Below are positions 1 through 8,882 of a DNA stretch of 64,000 nt, piece after piece. The position numbers were made by a program, and so were the translations under genes. Under the pieces are notes generated by a model. The model saw nothing but the letters and a program-made list of their open reading frames with translations. It did no database searches and was not told the origin of the DNA. Location of the stretch: the NCBI GenBank assembly GCA_964462135.1, contig CAYWWK010000002.1, positions 1 to 64,000 of the forward strand. Direction: 5' to 3'. Origin of the DNA: MGBC163016 sp964462135. GTDB lineage: Bacteria > Actinomycetota > Coriobacteriia > Coriobacteriales > Eggerthellaceae. The stretch's first letter is position 1. The number at the start of each line of letters is the position of its first letter.

Positions 1-39
1 ATCAAGGAAATCAAGCACATCTTGAACGAGACCTTTTGA
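1..39 (+). CDS. C-terminal end of an unidentified upstream protein (partial)
   Basis: The first frame is open from the window edge and ends in TGA at 37-39, giving the last 12 residues IKEIKHILNETF. This is too short to assign a family. A small hairpin follows directly, which fits the end of a gene. It could be chance. Confidence 0.3.
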   Translation: MKEIKHILNETF

Positions 40-48
40 ATACGCCAT

Positions 49-80
49 CTGATCCCCCTTCGGGTTTTCTCCAGGATCAG
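49..80 (+). terminator. possible terminator hairpin after the partial first gene
   Basis: CTGATCC at 49-55 pairs with GGATCAG at 74-80. Inside it a short CCC-TTC-GGG hairpin is followed by TTTTCT. The geometry is imperfect and the U-run is short, so this is tentative. It lies between the partial gene and the end of pta on the other strand. Confidence 0.3.
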
Positions 81-92
81 GGGCGCACCCCC

Positions 93-206
93 CCTGCGTT
101 TTCTTGCAAGCTAAAGCTTGCGCTACGAAGATATAGACATCTGAGAAGACCTGTGGCGCAGGCTTCAGCCTGCGTTTTCTTGCAAGCTAAAGCTTGCGCT
201 ACGAAG
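93..206. repeat. two 38 bp direct repeats carrying a hairpin, plus a third hairpin
   Basis: An identical 38-base unit occurs at 93-130 and 169-206. Each copy contains the inverted repeat CAAGCT-AA-AGCTTG followed by GCGCTACGAAG. Between them, 157-174 is another perfect inverted repeat, CGCAGGCT-TC-AGCCTGCG. Hairpins with different arms but the same GCTACGA flank recur at 20882-20953, so this looks like a dispersed REP-like family. No transposase lies nearby. Confidence 0.75.
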
Positions 207-280
207 GCAGATCGTACCTGTCGAATCCAGCGAAGACTTCAGCCTTTCGTCCGTGAAGTAATGGCTTATGAGACGTGCTC

Positions 281-1270
281 TCAGCGCTGCTGAGCCTGAA
301 GGCACGTGATGGCCGTCACTCCCACGATGTCATCGACCGAACAGCCACGGGAAAGATCATTCACGGGACAGGCCAGCCCCTGGGTGATGGGACCATATGC
401 CTCTGCCTTCGCCAGGCGCTGCACCAGTTTGTAGCCGGCATTGCCTGCATCCAAGTCAGGGAAGACGAGCACGTTCGCCTTTCCTGCAACGGGGGAATGG
501 GGGCATTTGAGAGCCGCCACCTCGGGACAGAGGGCGGCGTCCACCTGCAGTTCGCCATCAACGGCAATGCTGTCGTCCAGCTCATGGGCGATCTTCGTTG
601 CGCACACGACCTTGTCCGCATCATCGTTGGTGGCGCTTCCCTTGCTTGAATGGGAGAGTAGAGCCACGTACGGCGTCGTCCCGATGAGCGTCTTCCAGGA
701 CTTCGCACTGGAAAGCGCGATGTTCGCCAATCCTTCAGCATCAGGATTCACATTCAGACCGCAGTCGGAGAAGATGAACGTGCCATGATCGCCATAGTCG
801 CAATCGGGTACGATCATCACGAAAAACGAGCTTACCAGCGCAGATCCGGGGGCGGTCTTCAGTATCTGTAGGCTTGGACGCAGAACGTCAGCAGTTGAAT
901 GGCAGGCACCTGCCACCATGCCGTCGGCGCGCCCTGTCTTCACCAGCATCACGCCGAAATACAGCTCGTCTTCGATGAGCTTGGCTGCGTCTTCCGGCGT
1001 CATGCCCTTGTGCTTGCGCGCCTGATACAACTCGTCGGCCAGGACGGAGGAGAGCGGATCGTTCGCGGGATCAAGGATCTGCACGCGCTCGAGCTCCGGT
1101 GCCTCCGTGAGAAGCTTTTCGCGGCTGCCCAGTACGATCACCTCGGCGAATCCGGCCTCAGCGATCTTCAAAGCCGCCTTCTGCGTGCGCGCATCGCTTC
1201 CTTCCGGGAGCACGATGGTCTTCCTATCGGCTGCCGCCAGTGTGAATACCTTGTCCATGAATGCGCTCAT
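281..1270 (-). CDS. pta: phosphate acetyltransferase
   Basis: Interconverts acetyl-CoA and acetyl phosphate, the step before acetate kinase in acetate fermentation; cytosolic. The single PTA_PTB domain fills the protein (329 residues, normal length). Recognisable blocks are FSDCGLNVNPDAEGLANIA near residue 175, ALLSHSSKGSA near 205 and the C-terminal NDLSRGCSVDDIVGV. The start at 1270 is preferred because GGGAGAGG lies just upstream; an in-frame ATG at 1282 has only an adjacent AAGG. The gene is divergent from the pyr operon and shares its promoter region. No ackA is visible; it may lie outside the window. Confidence 0.95.
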   Translation of the reverse strand: MSAFMDKVFTLAAADRKTIVLPEGSDARTQKAALKIAEAGFAEVIVLGSREKLLTEAPELERVQILDPANDPLSSVLADELYQARKHKGMTPEDAAKLIEDELYFGVMLVKTGRADGMVAGACHSTADVLRPSLQILKTAPGSALVSSFFVMIVPDCDYGDHGTFIFSDCGLNVNPDAEGLANIALSSAKSWKTLIGTTPYVALLSHSSKGSATNDDADKVVCATKIAHELDDSIAVDGELQVDAALCPEVAALKCPHSPVAGKANVLVFPDLDAGNAGYKLVQRLAKAEAYGPITQGLACPVNDLSRGCSVDDIVGVTAITCLQAQQR

Positions 1271-1301
1271 GACCTCTCCCATCCTTGATCGTTACAGAAA
1301 A

Positions 1302-1330
1302 AGTCTAACAAACAATGGGAAAGTCCAAAA
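1302..1330 (-). promoter_or_regulatory. candidate pta promoter
   Basis: Read on the minus strand, a -10-like TAGACT (1302-1307) is preceded at 17 bases by TTTTGG, or at 15 bases by TTGGAC (1323-1328). It sits 32 bases ahead of the chosen pta start. Confidence 0.4.
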
Positions 1331-1337
1331 TGAGGGG

Positions 1338-1366
1338 TTACAACTCGGTCGGATATACCCTATAGT
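1338..1366 (+). promoter_or_regulatory. promoter of the pyr operon
   Basis: TTACAA (1338-1343), a 17-base spacer and TATAGT (1361-1366) form a sigma-70-type promoter. The predicted start near 1373 gives a leader of about 100 bases before pyrR. Confidence 0.6.
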
Positions 1367-1385
1367 GTGCCTTGTCTTTAAAAGC

Positions 1386-1399
1386 GGTACAGAGAGACC
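1386..1399 (+). promoter_or_regulatory. candidate PyrR-binding loop in the pyr leader
   Basis: GGTACAGAGAGACC resembles the known PyrR-binding RNA loop ARUCCNGNGAGGYU, matching at 10 of 14 positions. GG and CC can close a short stem around the CAGAGAG loop. One inner base pair of the consensus is replaced by A/A, which weakens the case. Its place between promoter and pyrR is where PyrR control elements usually lie. Confidence 0.3.
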
Positions 1400-1471
1400 G
1401 ACAAGGCATCACAGATACGCATCAGCGTCTTTTCGGTTTGCTCTGTGCGCACTCACGCAGAAAGGGTGTGT

Positions 1472-2092
1472 ATGAGCAATAATCCTTCCGTCATCAAATC
1501 CGTCTGCATGGACTCAGAGGAGATCGAGCGAGCCATCACGCGTATGGCCCATCAGATCCTCGAAGTCAACAAAGGTGCAGGCAACCTGGTCATCGTGGGC
1601 ATCTACACCCGTGGCGATCTTCTTGCGAAGAAGCTCAAGGAGCGCATCGAGCAGATCGAAGGAGTGGATGTTCCGCTTGGTGCGTTGGACATCAGCTTCT
1701 ATCGCGATGACTTCATGACGCATTTCGCCCCCGAGGTGCATTCCACCGACATTCCCTTCTCCATTGACGGCAAGGACGTTGTCTTGGTTGACGACGTCCT
1801 CTATACCGGACGCACCATTCGCGCTGCGCTTGATGCGCTCATGGATATCGGTCGTCCTTCGAAGGTGGAACTGGCCGTGTTGGTTGATCGCGGTCATCGC
1901 GAACTGCCCATCCGCGCTGATTTCGTAGGGAAGAACGTTCCGTCAGCCGCTGATGAGAGCGTCCGTTTGTTCCTTGAGGAAGTGGACGGCATCCCGTCTG
2001 CGGTTGACATCTTGGAGGTTGCACCGGGTGAGCGCGCAGGAGCCGCGCCTTTGCAAATGGGGAAGGAGGATCAGCATCATGTTTCCGCATAG
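1472..2092 (+). CDS. pyrR: bifunctional pyr operon regulator / uracil phosphoribosyltransferase
   Basis: PyrR binds pyr leader RNA in response to UMP and also has uracil phosphoribosyltransferase activity. The PRPP-binding motif VVLVDDVLYTGRT lies near residue 105, and the N-terminal half has the type I PRTase fold pattern (VIVGIYTRGDLLAKKL). The chosen start, MSNNPS at 1472, has AAAGGG five bases upstream; an in-frame ATG at 1445 lacks a ribosome site. The 206 residues are slightly longer than the usual 180 or so because of a C-terminal tail that overlaps pyrB. First gene of the pyrimidine operon, so it probably controls its own leader. Confidence 0.94.
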   Translation: MSNNPSVIKSVCMDSEEIERAITRMAHQILEVNKGAGNLVIVGIYTRGDLLAKKLKERIEQIEGVDVPLGALDISFYRDDFMTHFAPEVHSTDIPFSIDGKDVVLVDDVLYTGRTIRAALDALMDIGRPSKVELAVLVDRGHRELPIRADFVGKNVPSAADESVRLFLEEVDGIPSAVDILEVAPGERAGAAPLQMGKEDQHHVSA

Positions 2093-3020
2093 ACATCTGA
2101 TCGATATCACTGAATATTCTCAAGATGACATAATGCTCTTGCTCGAGACGGCGTCGAAGTTCAAGGAGGTGAACGAGCGCCGAATCAAGCAGGTTCCCAC
2201 ACTCAAGGGAGCCACCATCGTCAACATGTTCAACGAACCGTCAACCCGCACGCGCTCGTCGTTCGAGATCGCCGAGAAGCGCCTGAGCGCGAACAGTCTC
2301 AACTTCGGCGGCAGTTCGACCTCCACGGTCAAGGGCGAGAGCCTCTCTGATACGGTGGAAACGCTTTGTGCATACAAGATCGACATGATCATCGTGCGCG
2401 ACAAGCATGCAGGTGTCCCACGCAAGATCGCAGATCTGTCCGGCGTGCACGTGATCGATGCGGGTGATGGCAAGCATCAGCACCCCACCCAAGCCCTGCT
2501 CGATCTCTTCTCCATTTGGGAGGAGAAGGGCTCCTTCGAGGGCTTGAACGTTGGCATCGTGGGTGACATCGCCCACTCCCGCGTATGCGGCTCGCTCCTG
2601 CCCGCGCTCAAGATCATGGGCGCGAACACGGTGGCCATTGCACCCCCAACGCTTTTGCCTGCCCGCCCTGATGTGCTTGGTGCCGATGAGGTCTCTTCCG
2701 ATCTTGACAGCGTGCTTCCTGACCTTGATGTGGTCTATATGCTGCGCGTTCAGCGTGAACGCCTTGAAGGGGCGCCATTCCCCAGCCTGCGCGAGTACAA
2801 TCTTCTCTACGGTCTTACGCAGAAGCGTGACAGCCTGATGAAGCCGGATGCGATCGTCTGCCATCCCGGTCCCATCAATCGCGGCGTGGAGCTGGATTCC
2901 TTCATGGCTGACCATCCAGAGCGTTCCGTCATTCTCGATCAGGTCTATGCGGGCATCCTCGTCCGCATGGCGGCTCTCTATCTTCTGTTAGGAGGTTCCA
3001 ACGATGGCATTGATGCTTAA
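2079..3020 (+). CDS. pyrB: aspartate carbamoyltransferase catalytic subunit
   Basis: Condenses carbamoyl phosphate with aspartate, the second step of UMP synthesis. Carbamoyl phosphate loop STRTRSSFE at residues 55-63, HPTQALLD at 135-142 and HPGPINRGVE at 262-271 are all intact. The protein has 313 residues, normal for the catalytic chain, and no regulatory pyrI gene follows. The start at 2079 has GGAAGGAGG upstream and overlaps pyrR by 14 bases, suggesting translational coupling. Confidence 0.96.
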   Translation: MFPHRHLIDITEYSQDDIMLLLETASKFKEVNERRIKQVPTLKGATIVNMFNEPSTRTRSSFEIAEKRLSANSLNFGGSSTSTVKGESLSDTVETLCAYKIDMIIVRDKHAGVPRKIADLSGVHVIDAGDGKHQHPTQALLDLFSIWEEKGSFEGLNVGIVGDIAHSRVCGSLLPALKIMGANTVAIAPPTLLPARPDVLGADEVSSDLDSVLPDLDVVYMLRVQRERLEGAPFPSLREYNLLYGLTQKRDSLMKPDAIVCHPGPINRGVELDSFMADHPERSVILDQVYAGILVRMAALYLLLGGSNDGIDA

Positions 3021-4296
3021 AGGAGCACGTTGCATCGACCCACAGGTGGGCTTGGATGAGGTGTGTGACATCCTCATCCGTGATGGCAAAATCGTCGAAG
3101 TCGGCCATGACCTGACGATGGAAAAGGGTGTGACCCGCGATCTCACCGGCAAGATCCTCACTCCCGGTCTCGTTGACATGCATGTGCATCTGCGCGAACC
3201 CGGCTATGAGCAGAAGGAAGACATCGCGTCAGGCACGCGTGCGGCTGCACACGGTGGCTTCACGGCAGTCTGCGCCATGCCCAACACCGATCCCGTGATA
3301 GACAATGCGGTGGGTGTCGAATATGTGAAGGCGCGCGCGAATGAGACAGGCAAGAGCCGCGTCATCGTATCCGGCGCGTGCACGAAGGGCCTTGACGGTG
3401 AGATCCTCTCTGAGATGGGTGACATGTATGCCCACGGGGTGCGCGCGTTCACCGATGATGGCCACGGCGTGCAGGATGCGGGCATGATGCGTCGCGTGAT
3501 GGACTATGCATCCCAGTTCGACTGCGTGGTCATGCCTCATTGCCAGGACGATTCGCTGGTAGGTGAGGGGCAGGTGAACGAAGGGGTGGCATCCACTCGT
3601 CTGGGGATGCTCGGCTGGCCCGCAGAGGGTGAGGAGCTTGAGATCGCCCGCGATATCGCTCTGTGCCGTCTGACTGGGTGCCCCTTGCATATACAGCACA
3701 TCACCACCGCGCGTGGTCTTGATATGGTGCGTCAAGCCAAGGCCGAAGGCTTGCCCGTCACCTGCGAGGTGACACCGCATCATCTCTTCCTCACCGAAGA
3801 TGACATCGATGATGCCTATCCCACGTCTCTCAAGGTGAATCCGCCTCTTCGCACCGCTGATGATGCGGTTGCGCTTGTCGCAGGCGTCGTGGACGGCACC
3901 GTGGATGCCATCGTCACCGACCATGCTCCGCACACGGACTGGGAAAAGGACCGTGAATTCGAGTTGGCGCCGTTCGGCATGATCGGCCTTGAGACGTCCC
4001 TGGCGCTCGTGCTCACCAAGCTCGTGTCAACAGGCATCATCGACTATGCCCGGATGGTGGATCTCATGGCCGTGAACCCGCGTGCCATCCTCCGTCAAGA
4101 ACCGGTGCGCTTGGAGGCGGGCAGCATTGCCGATCTCACCGTCTTCAGTCCTGACGAGGCATGGACGGTGCAGCGCGCTGACTTCTATTCCAAGGCAGGC
4201 AACTCCGGCTTCCTCGGCTGGGAGCTTGTCGGCAAGGCCACCGATGTCTATGTGGGGGGCTATGCCACGCTTGAGGATGGGATGATCGTTGAGTAG
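3004..4296 (+). CDS. pyrC: dihydroorotase
   Basis: Cyclises N-carbamoyl-aspartate to dihydroorotate, the third step of UMP synthesis. A class I amidohydrolase of 430 residues: zinc motif HVHLREPG at 60-67, HGGFTAVCAMPNTDP near 90, and DAIVTDHAPH near 300 with the catalytic aspartate. AGGAGG lies just upstream of the ATG at 3004. It overlaps pyrB by 17 bases, so expression is coupled. Confidence 0.96.
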   Translation: MALMLKGARCIDPQVGLDEVCDILIRDGKIVEVGHDLTMEKGVTRDLTGKILTPGLVDMHVHLREPGYEQKEDIASGTRAAAHGGFTAVCAMPNTDPVIDNAVGVEYVKARANETGKSRVIVSGACTKGLDGEILSEMGDMYAHGVRAFTDDGHGVQDAGMMRRVMDYASQFDCVVMPHCQDDSLVGEGQVNEGVASTRLGMLGWPAEGEELEIARDIALCRLTGCPLHIQHITTARGLDMVRQAKAEGLPVTCEVTPHHLFLTEDDIDDAYPTSLKVNPPLRTADDAVALVAGVVDGTVDAIVTDHAPHTDWEKDREFELAPFGMIGLETSLALVLTKLVSTGIIDYARMVDLMAVNPRAILRQEPVRLEAGSIADLTVFSPDEAWTVQRADFYSKAGNSGFLGWELVGKATDVYVGGYATLEDGMIVE

Positions 4297-5626
4297 CGCA
4301 AGCGAGCGTCTGCGCACTGCCACGTCCAAAGGGGCGGCTACCCCGGCCGTCCTGATGCTGGAAGACGGCACCGTCTTCTATGGGCGCTCGTGCGGGAAAT
4401 CAGGCGAAGTCGTCGGTGAGGTCTGCTTCAACACTTCACTCGAAGGGTATCTTGAAGTGCTGACCGACCCTTCCTACGCTGGCCAGATCATCACCATGAC
4501 CTATCCGCAGATCGGCAATTACGGCGTGCACCTTGATGATGTGCAGCGTGATGCGGTATTCGCACGGGGGCTCGTCGTGCGCGACATGTGCCACATGCCT
4601 TCCAGCTGGCGCTCGCAGCTCTCTTTTCCTGAATTCTTGGAGCAGAAGGGCATCGTTGCCATCGAAGAGGTGGACACACGCGCGCTTGTGCGCCACATCA
4701 GGGATCACGGCGCCATGAAGGGCATCCTTTCCACCGAGGACTTGGATGAGGCAAGCCTTTTGGCCAAGGTGAGAGAAGCCGAAGACCTGGTGGGGAAGAA
4801 CCTCGTTGCCGAGGTGTCTGACCGCACGGAGCGCACGTTTTCACATCTGCCCGCATCGCATGGGTTCGCCTCGTCTGCGCCTGCATCCAAACAGTGGCGC
4901 GTGGTTGCCTATGACTGTGGTGTCAAGGACTCCATCTTGCAGAACCTCGTGCGTGTGGGCTGTGACGTGACCTGTGTTGGTTGGGACACGTTGGCAGAGG
5001 ATGTCCTCGCCCTGCAGCCCGACGGTGTCTTTCTGAGCAACGGCCCGGGAGATCCCGATGCGGTGGACAAGACGTTCACGGAGGTTGCCAAGCTGATGGG
5101 CAAGGTGCCTCTCTTCGGCATCTGCCTGGGGCATCAGATGATCGGGCTGGCATCAGGCGGCATATCCGAGAAGCTCAAGTTCGGACATCGTGGTGGCAAT
5201 CATCCGGTCATGAATCTGCTGAACCAGCGTGTTGAGATAACGGCGCAGAACCATGGGTTCCAGATCCGCTTTGACAGTCTGGGACCGCTTGTCCCTGAGC
5301 TGTCGGGGGGCAAGGCCGATCATACGGATGATCTGCGTGCGTGGGTGGAAGCGGGCGTGGCCCCGGTTGTCATGAATGAGCGGTTCGGACGCATCCGGCT
5401 GACGCATGTGAACCTCAACGATGGCACGCTTGAGGGAATGGAGTTTCTGGATATACCAGCGTTCTGCGTGCAATATCATCCAGAGGCATCTCCCGGCCCC
5501 ACTGATTCCCACTATCTGTTCACGGCCTTCGGCCAGCTGATGGACAAGACGGACGATTACCTTGACATAGACATCGCCGAAGACAGGCTTTCCGGTTGGC
5601 GATTCGGAGGTGATCGCGTTGCCTAA
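4289..5626 (+). CDS. carA: carbamoyl-phosphate synthase small (glutaminase) subunit
   Basis: Releases ammonia from glutamine for the large subunit. The N-terminal CPSase small-chain domain (LEDGTVFYGRSCG, NTSLEGYLEVLTDPSYAGQ) is followed by a class I glutamine amidotransferase domain with the nucleophile in GICLGHQM near residue 278 and the His/Glu pair in HPEASPGP near 397. TTG start at 4289, eight bases inside the end of pyrC. At 445 residues it is longer than typical proteins of about 380; an insert around residue 345 (GGKADHTDDLRAWVEAG) accounts for part of this. Confidence 0.96.
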   Translation: MSSASERLRTATSKGAATPAVLMLEDGTVFYGRSCGKSGEVVGEVCFNTSLEGYLEVLTDPSYAGQIITMTYPQIGNYGVHLDDVQRDAVFARGLVVRDMCHMPSSWRSQLSFPEFLEQKGIVAIEEVDTRALVRHIRDHGAMKGILSTEDLDEASLLAKVREAEDLVGKNLVAEVSDRTERTFSHLPASHGFASSAPASKQWRVVAYDCGVKDSILQNLVRVGCDVTCVGWDTLAEDVLALQPDGVFLSNGPGDPDAVDKTFTEVAKLMGKVPLFGICLGHQMIGLASGGISEKLKFGHRGGNHPVMNLLNQRVEITAQNHGFQIRFDSLGPLVPELSGGKADHTDDLRAWVEAGVAPVVMNERFGRIRLTHVNLNDGTLEGMEFLDIPAFCVQYHPEASPGPTDSHYLFTAFGQLMDKTDDYLDIDIAEDRLSGWRFGGDRVA

Positions 5627-8600
5627 GCGTGAGGACATCAACAAGGTCTTGGTCATCGGATCGGGGCCCATCGTCATCGGACAGGCATGTGAGTTCGACT
5701 ATTCAGGCGCACAGGCATGCAAGGTGCTCAAGGAGTGCGGCCTTGAGGTCGTGCTTGTGAACAGCAATCCCGCCACCATCATGACCGATCCGGGGTTGGC
5801 GGATCGGACCTATGTCGAACCGGTCTCAGCGCAGTTCGTGGCGAAGGTGATCGAACGGGAGCGCCCCGACGCGCTCTTGCCTACGCTCGGCGGCCAGACC
5901 GGTCTCAACTGCGCGGTTGAGCTGGCACAAAGCGGCGTGCTCGACCAGTTCGGCGTTGAGATGATCGGCTGCGATCTTGCTGCCATCGAACGAGGGGAGG
6001 ATCGCAAGCTCTTCAACGAATGCATGGAGGATCTTGGCATCGAGACATCGCGTGCGGGCTATGCGTATTCCGTGGACGACGCACGCAGCATCGTGGCTGA
6101 GATCGGATACCCAGTGGTCATCCGCCCCTCCTATACGCTGGGAGGCGCGGGCGGTGGCATCGCACATGACGAAGAGGAGCTTTCCCGCATCGTTTCCCAA
6201 GGGGTGAGCCTCTCGCCGGCTGGTGAGGTGCTCGTGGAGGAATCCATCGAAGGGTGGAAGGAATTCGAGATGGAGGTCATGCGTGATGCGGACGGCAACG
6301 GCATCATCGTCTGCTCCATCGAGAACCTCGACCCCATGGGGGTGCACACAGGCGACTCCATCACGGTGGCTCCGGCGCAGACGCTGACGGATATCGAATA
6401 CCAGCGCATGCGTGCGGCATCCCTTGCGGTGCTTGAGAAGATCGGTGTGGAGACAGGCGGCTCGAATGTGCAATTCGCTGTGAATCCCAAAGACGGGCGC
6501 ATGGTCATCATCGAGATGAACCCGCGTGTTTCCCGCTCTTCTGCCTTGGCATCGAAGGCCACGGGCTTTCCCATCGCGAAGGCGGCAGCGAAGCTCGCCA
6601 TCGGCTACACCTTGCCGGAGATCGAAAACGACATCACCAAGGCGACGCCTGCATGCTTCGAGCCGTCCATTGACTACTGCGTGGTCAAGGTGCCCCGCTT
6701 CGCCTTCGAGAAGTTCCAAGGGTCGGATGACACCCTCACCACGCGCATGAAGGCAGTCGGTGAGGTCATGGCCATTGGGCGCACGTTCGAAGAGGCGCTG
6801 GGCAAGGCATTGCGTTCCATGGAGGATGGAAGATCGGGCTTCGGTGGGGATACCTCATCAATGGAAGCGGAATCCATCAGCGAAGATGATCTCGAGGCGG
6901 CTGTGAAGCGTCCCACCTGTGAGCGCATCCACTTCCTGGCGGAAGCCCTGAGACGCGGCTGGACGTGCGAGCGCCTTGCTGCCCTCACCGGCATCGATAT
7001 GTTCTTCCTGGAGCGCATGAAGGATGTCATCGAGGTTGAGAAGGTGCTTGCGCAGATGCGCCTTGATGAGCTTGACGCTGAAGCCTTCCGCCTTTCCAAG
7101 CGCATGGGCCTCTCAGATGCGCAGATCGCCCACTTGACGGGCTCTGACGAATCGACGGTGCGCACCTGTCGCAAGATGCTCCACGTGCTTCCTGCCATGA
7201 AGACGGTGGATACCTGCGCTGCTGAGTTTTCAAGCGCCACTGAATACCACTACAAGACCTATGACGCCCATGAGAGCGAGGTCAGTCCGAAAACACGTCC
7301 CCGCGTGATGATCCTGGGGGCTGGTCCGAATCGCATCGGGCAGGGCATTGAATTCGATTACTGCTGCGTCCATGCATCCTATGCGCTGCATGATGCCGGC
7401 TTCGAGACCATCATGGTCAACTGCAACCCCGAGACGGTTTCCACCGACTACGACACCTCCGACAAGCTCTATTTCGAACCGCTCACCTTCGAGGATGTCA
7501 TGGACATCGTGGATGTGGAGCAGCCTGATGGCGTGATCGTCACGCTGGGAGGCCAAACGCCGCTGAAGCTTGCCAAGCCTTTGGCCGATGCTGGCGTTCC
7601 CATCATGGGCACCAGTCCTGAGTCCATCGATCTGGCCGAAGACCGCGACCGATTCGCCGCCATCTTGGACGAGTTGGGCATCGCCTATCCTCCCAGCGGC
7701 ATGGCTTCCACTTTCGAAGAGGCATGCATCGTGGCAGACCGCATCGGATTCCCCCTGCTCGTGCGTCCCAGCTACGTGCTTGGGGGCCGCGGCATGGGTA
7801 TCGTCTATGATGGCGCGCAGCTTGAGAAGTACATGACCGAGGCTGCGAAGATCACGCCTGACCATCCGGTCTACCTTGACCGCTTCCTGGAAGGAGCGGT
7901 TGAGGTGGATTTGGATGCGGTCTGTGACGGTGAAGAGGTCTATGTGGGCGCCATCCTGGAGCACATCGAGATGGCGGGCATCCATTCAGGTGATTCCGCT
8001 TGTTGCACTCCGCCTTTCGCCTTGTCGGAATCGGTGCAGTCGAATCTGCGGTCCATCGCGCGTGAACTGGCTCTGCGCCTGAATGTGAAGGGGCTCATCA
8101 ATATCCAGTTCGCCATCAAGGATCAGGTCATCTACATCATCGAGGCGAATCCGCGAGCCTCACGCACCGTTCCGTTCGCGTCGAAGGCGACAGGTGTGCC
8201 GCTGGCGAAGGTGGCTGCGCGCGTGATGGCGGGCGAGAAGCTCAAAGATATGGGTCTGCCCTCCGATGAGCGTCGATTGGACCACTTCAGCGTCAAGGAA
8301 GCGGTGATGCCCTTCGGGCGTTTCCCGGGTGCCGACACGGTACTGGGACCTGAGATGAAATCAACCGGAGAGGTGATGGGCATCGCCTCGAACTTCCCGT
8401 GCGCCTTCGCGAAAACCCAGTTGGCCATTGACTACGTGCTGCCTGAATCGGGGAAGGTCTTCGTGAGCGTGTGCGACCGTGACAAGCGCTCATTCACCTC
8501 CATCGCACGTGATTTCGCCCGTCTTGGGTTCGATCTGGTGGCCACGGAGGGTACCGCGTCAGCCCTGCGGGCCGTTGGCATCGACTGCGCTGTGGTGAAG

Positions 8601-8855
8601 AAGATCCATGAAGGATCGCCCAACGTCCGCGATCTGATGACCTCAGGTGAGGTGGTGCTGCTGGTGAACACACCCTTTGGCAATGCCACCCGCGACGATG
8701 GGTATGAGATCCGCACTGAAGCGGTGCGACGCGGCATCACGCAGGTCACCAATCTGGCTGGTGCCCAGGCCATGGCTGCGGGCATGGAGGCGGCCCGCTC
8801 CCGCGGACTGGATATCGTTGCATTGCAGGACTTGCCCCAATGGGAGGTCAACTGA
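5619..8855 (+). CDS. carB: carbamoyl-phosphate synthase large subunit
   Basis: Makes carbamoyl phosphate from bicarbonate, ammonia and two ATP. Two homologous ATP-grasp halves are visible, starting at VLVIGSGPIVIGQ near residue 10 and VMILGAGPNRIGQG near 560, then a C-terminal MGS-like allosteric domain from about 935. The protein has 1,078 residues, the usual length. GGAGG eight bases upstream supports a TTG start at 5619 (M-PKREDINKVL); the GTG at 5610 lies within that ribosome site. It overlaps carA by eight bases. Confidence 0.97.
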   Translation: MPKREDINKVLVIGSGPIVIGQACEFDYSGAQACKVLKECGLEVVLVNSNPATIMTDPGLADRTYVEPVSAQFVAKVIERERPDALLPTLGGQTGLNCAVELAQSGVLDQFGVEMIGCDLAAIERGEDRKLFNECMEDLGIETSRAGYAYSVDDARSIVAEIGYPVVIRPSYTLGGAGGGIAHDEEELSRIVSQGVSLSPAGEVLVEESIEGWKEFEMEVMRDADGNGIIVCSIENLDPMGVHTGDSITVAPAQTLTDIEYQRMRAASLAVLEKIGVETGGSNVQFAVNPKDGRMVIIEMNPRVSRSSALASKATGFPIAKAAAKLAIGYTLPEIENDITKATPACFEPSIDYCVVKVPRFAFEKFQGSDDTLTTRMKAVGEVMAIGRTFEEALGKALRSMEDGRSGFGGDTSSMEAESISEDDLEAAVKRPTCERIHFLAEALRRGWTCERLAALTGIDMFFLERMKDVIEVEKVLAQMRLDELDAEAFRLSKRMGLSDAQIAHLTGSDESTVRTCRKMLHVLPAMKTVDTCAAEFSSATEYHYKTYDAHESEVSPKTRPRVMILGAGPNRIGQGIEFDYCCVHASYALHDAGFETIMVNCNPETVSTDYDTSDKLYFEPLTFEDVMDIVDVEQPDGVIVTLGGQTPLKLAKPLADAGVPIMGTSPESIDLAEDRDRFAAILDELGIAYPPSGMASTFEEACIVADRIGFPLLVRPSYVLGGRGMGIVYDGAQLEKYMTEAAKITPDHPVYLDRFLEGAVEVDLDAVCDGEEVYVGAILEHIEMAGIHSGDSACCTPPFALSESVQSNLRSIARELALRLNVKGLINIQFAIKDQVIYIIEANPRASRTVPFASKATGVPLAKVAARVMAGEKLKDMGLPSDERRLDHFSVKEAVMPFGRFPGADTVLGPEMKSTGEVMGIASNFPCAFAKTQLAIDYVLPESGKVFVSVCDRDKRSFTSIARDFARLGFDLVATEGTASALRAVGIDCAVVKKIHEGSPNVRDLMTSGEVVLLVNTPFGNATRDDGYEIRTEAVRRGITQVTNLAGAQAMAAGMEAARSRGLDIVALQDLPQWEVN

Positions 8856-8882
8856 TGAGAATGCTCAGGAAAGGAGCGGGAA

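Noticed and set aside
93..206. CRISPR array
   Set aside because: Only two units, with an internal hairpin and a second family member elsewhere; no cas genes and no regular spacers.
36..293. 85-codon open frame over the first repeats
   Set aside because: It runs through repeated hairpins and into the pta 3' end; composition is not protein-like.
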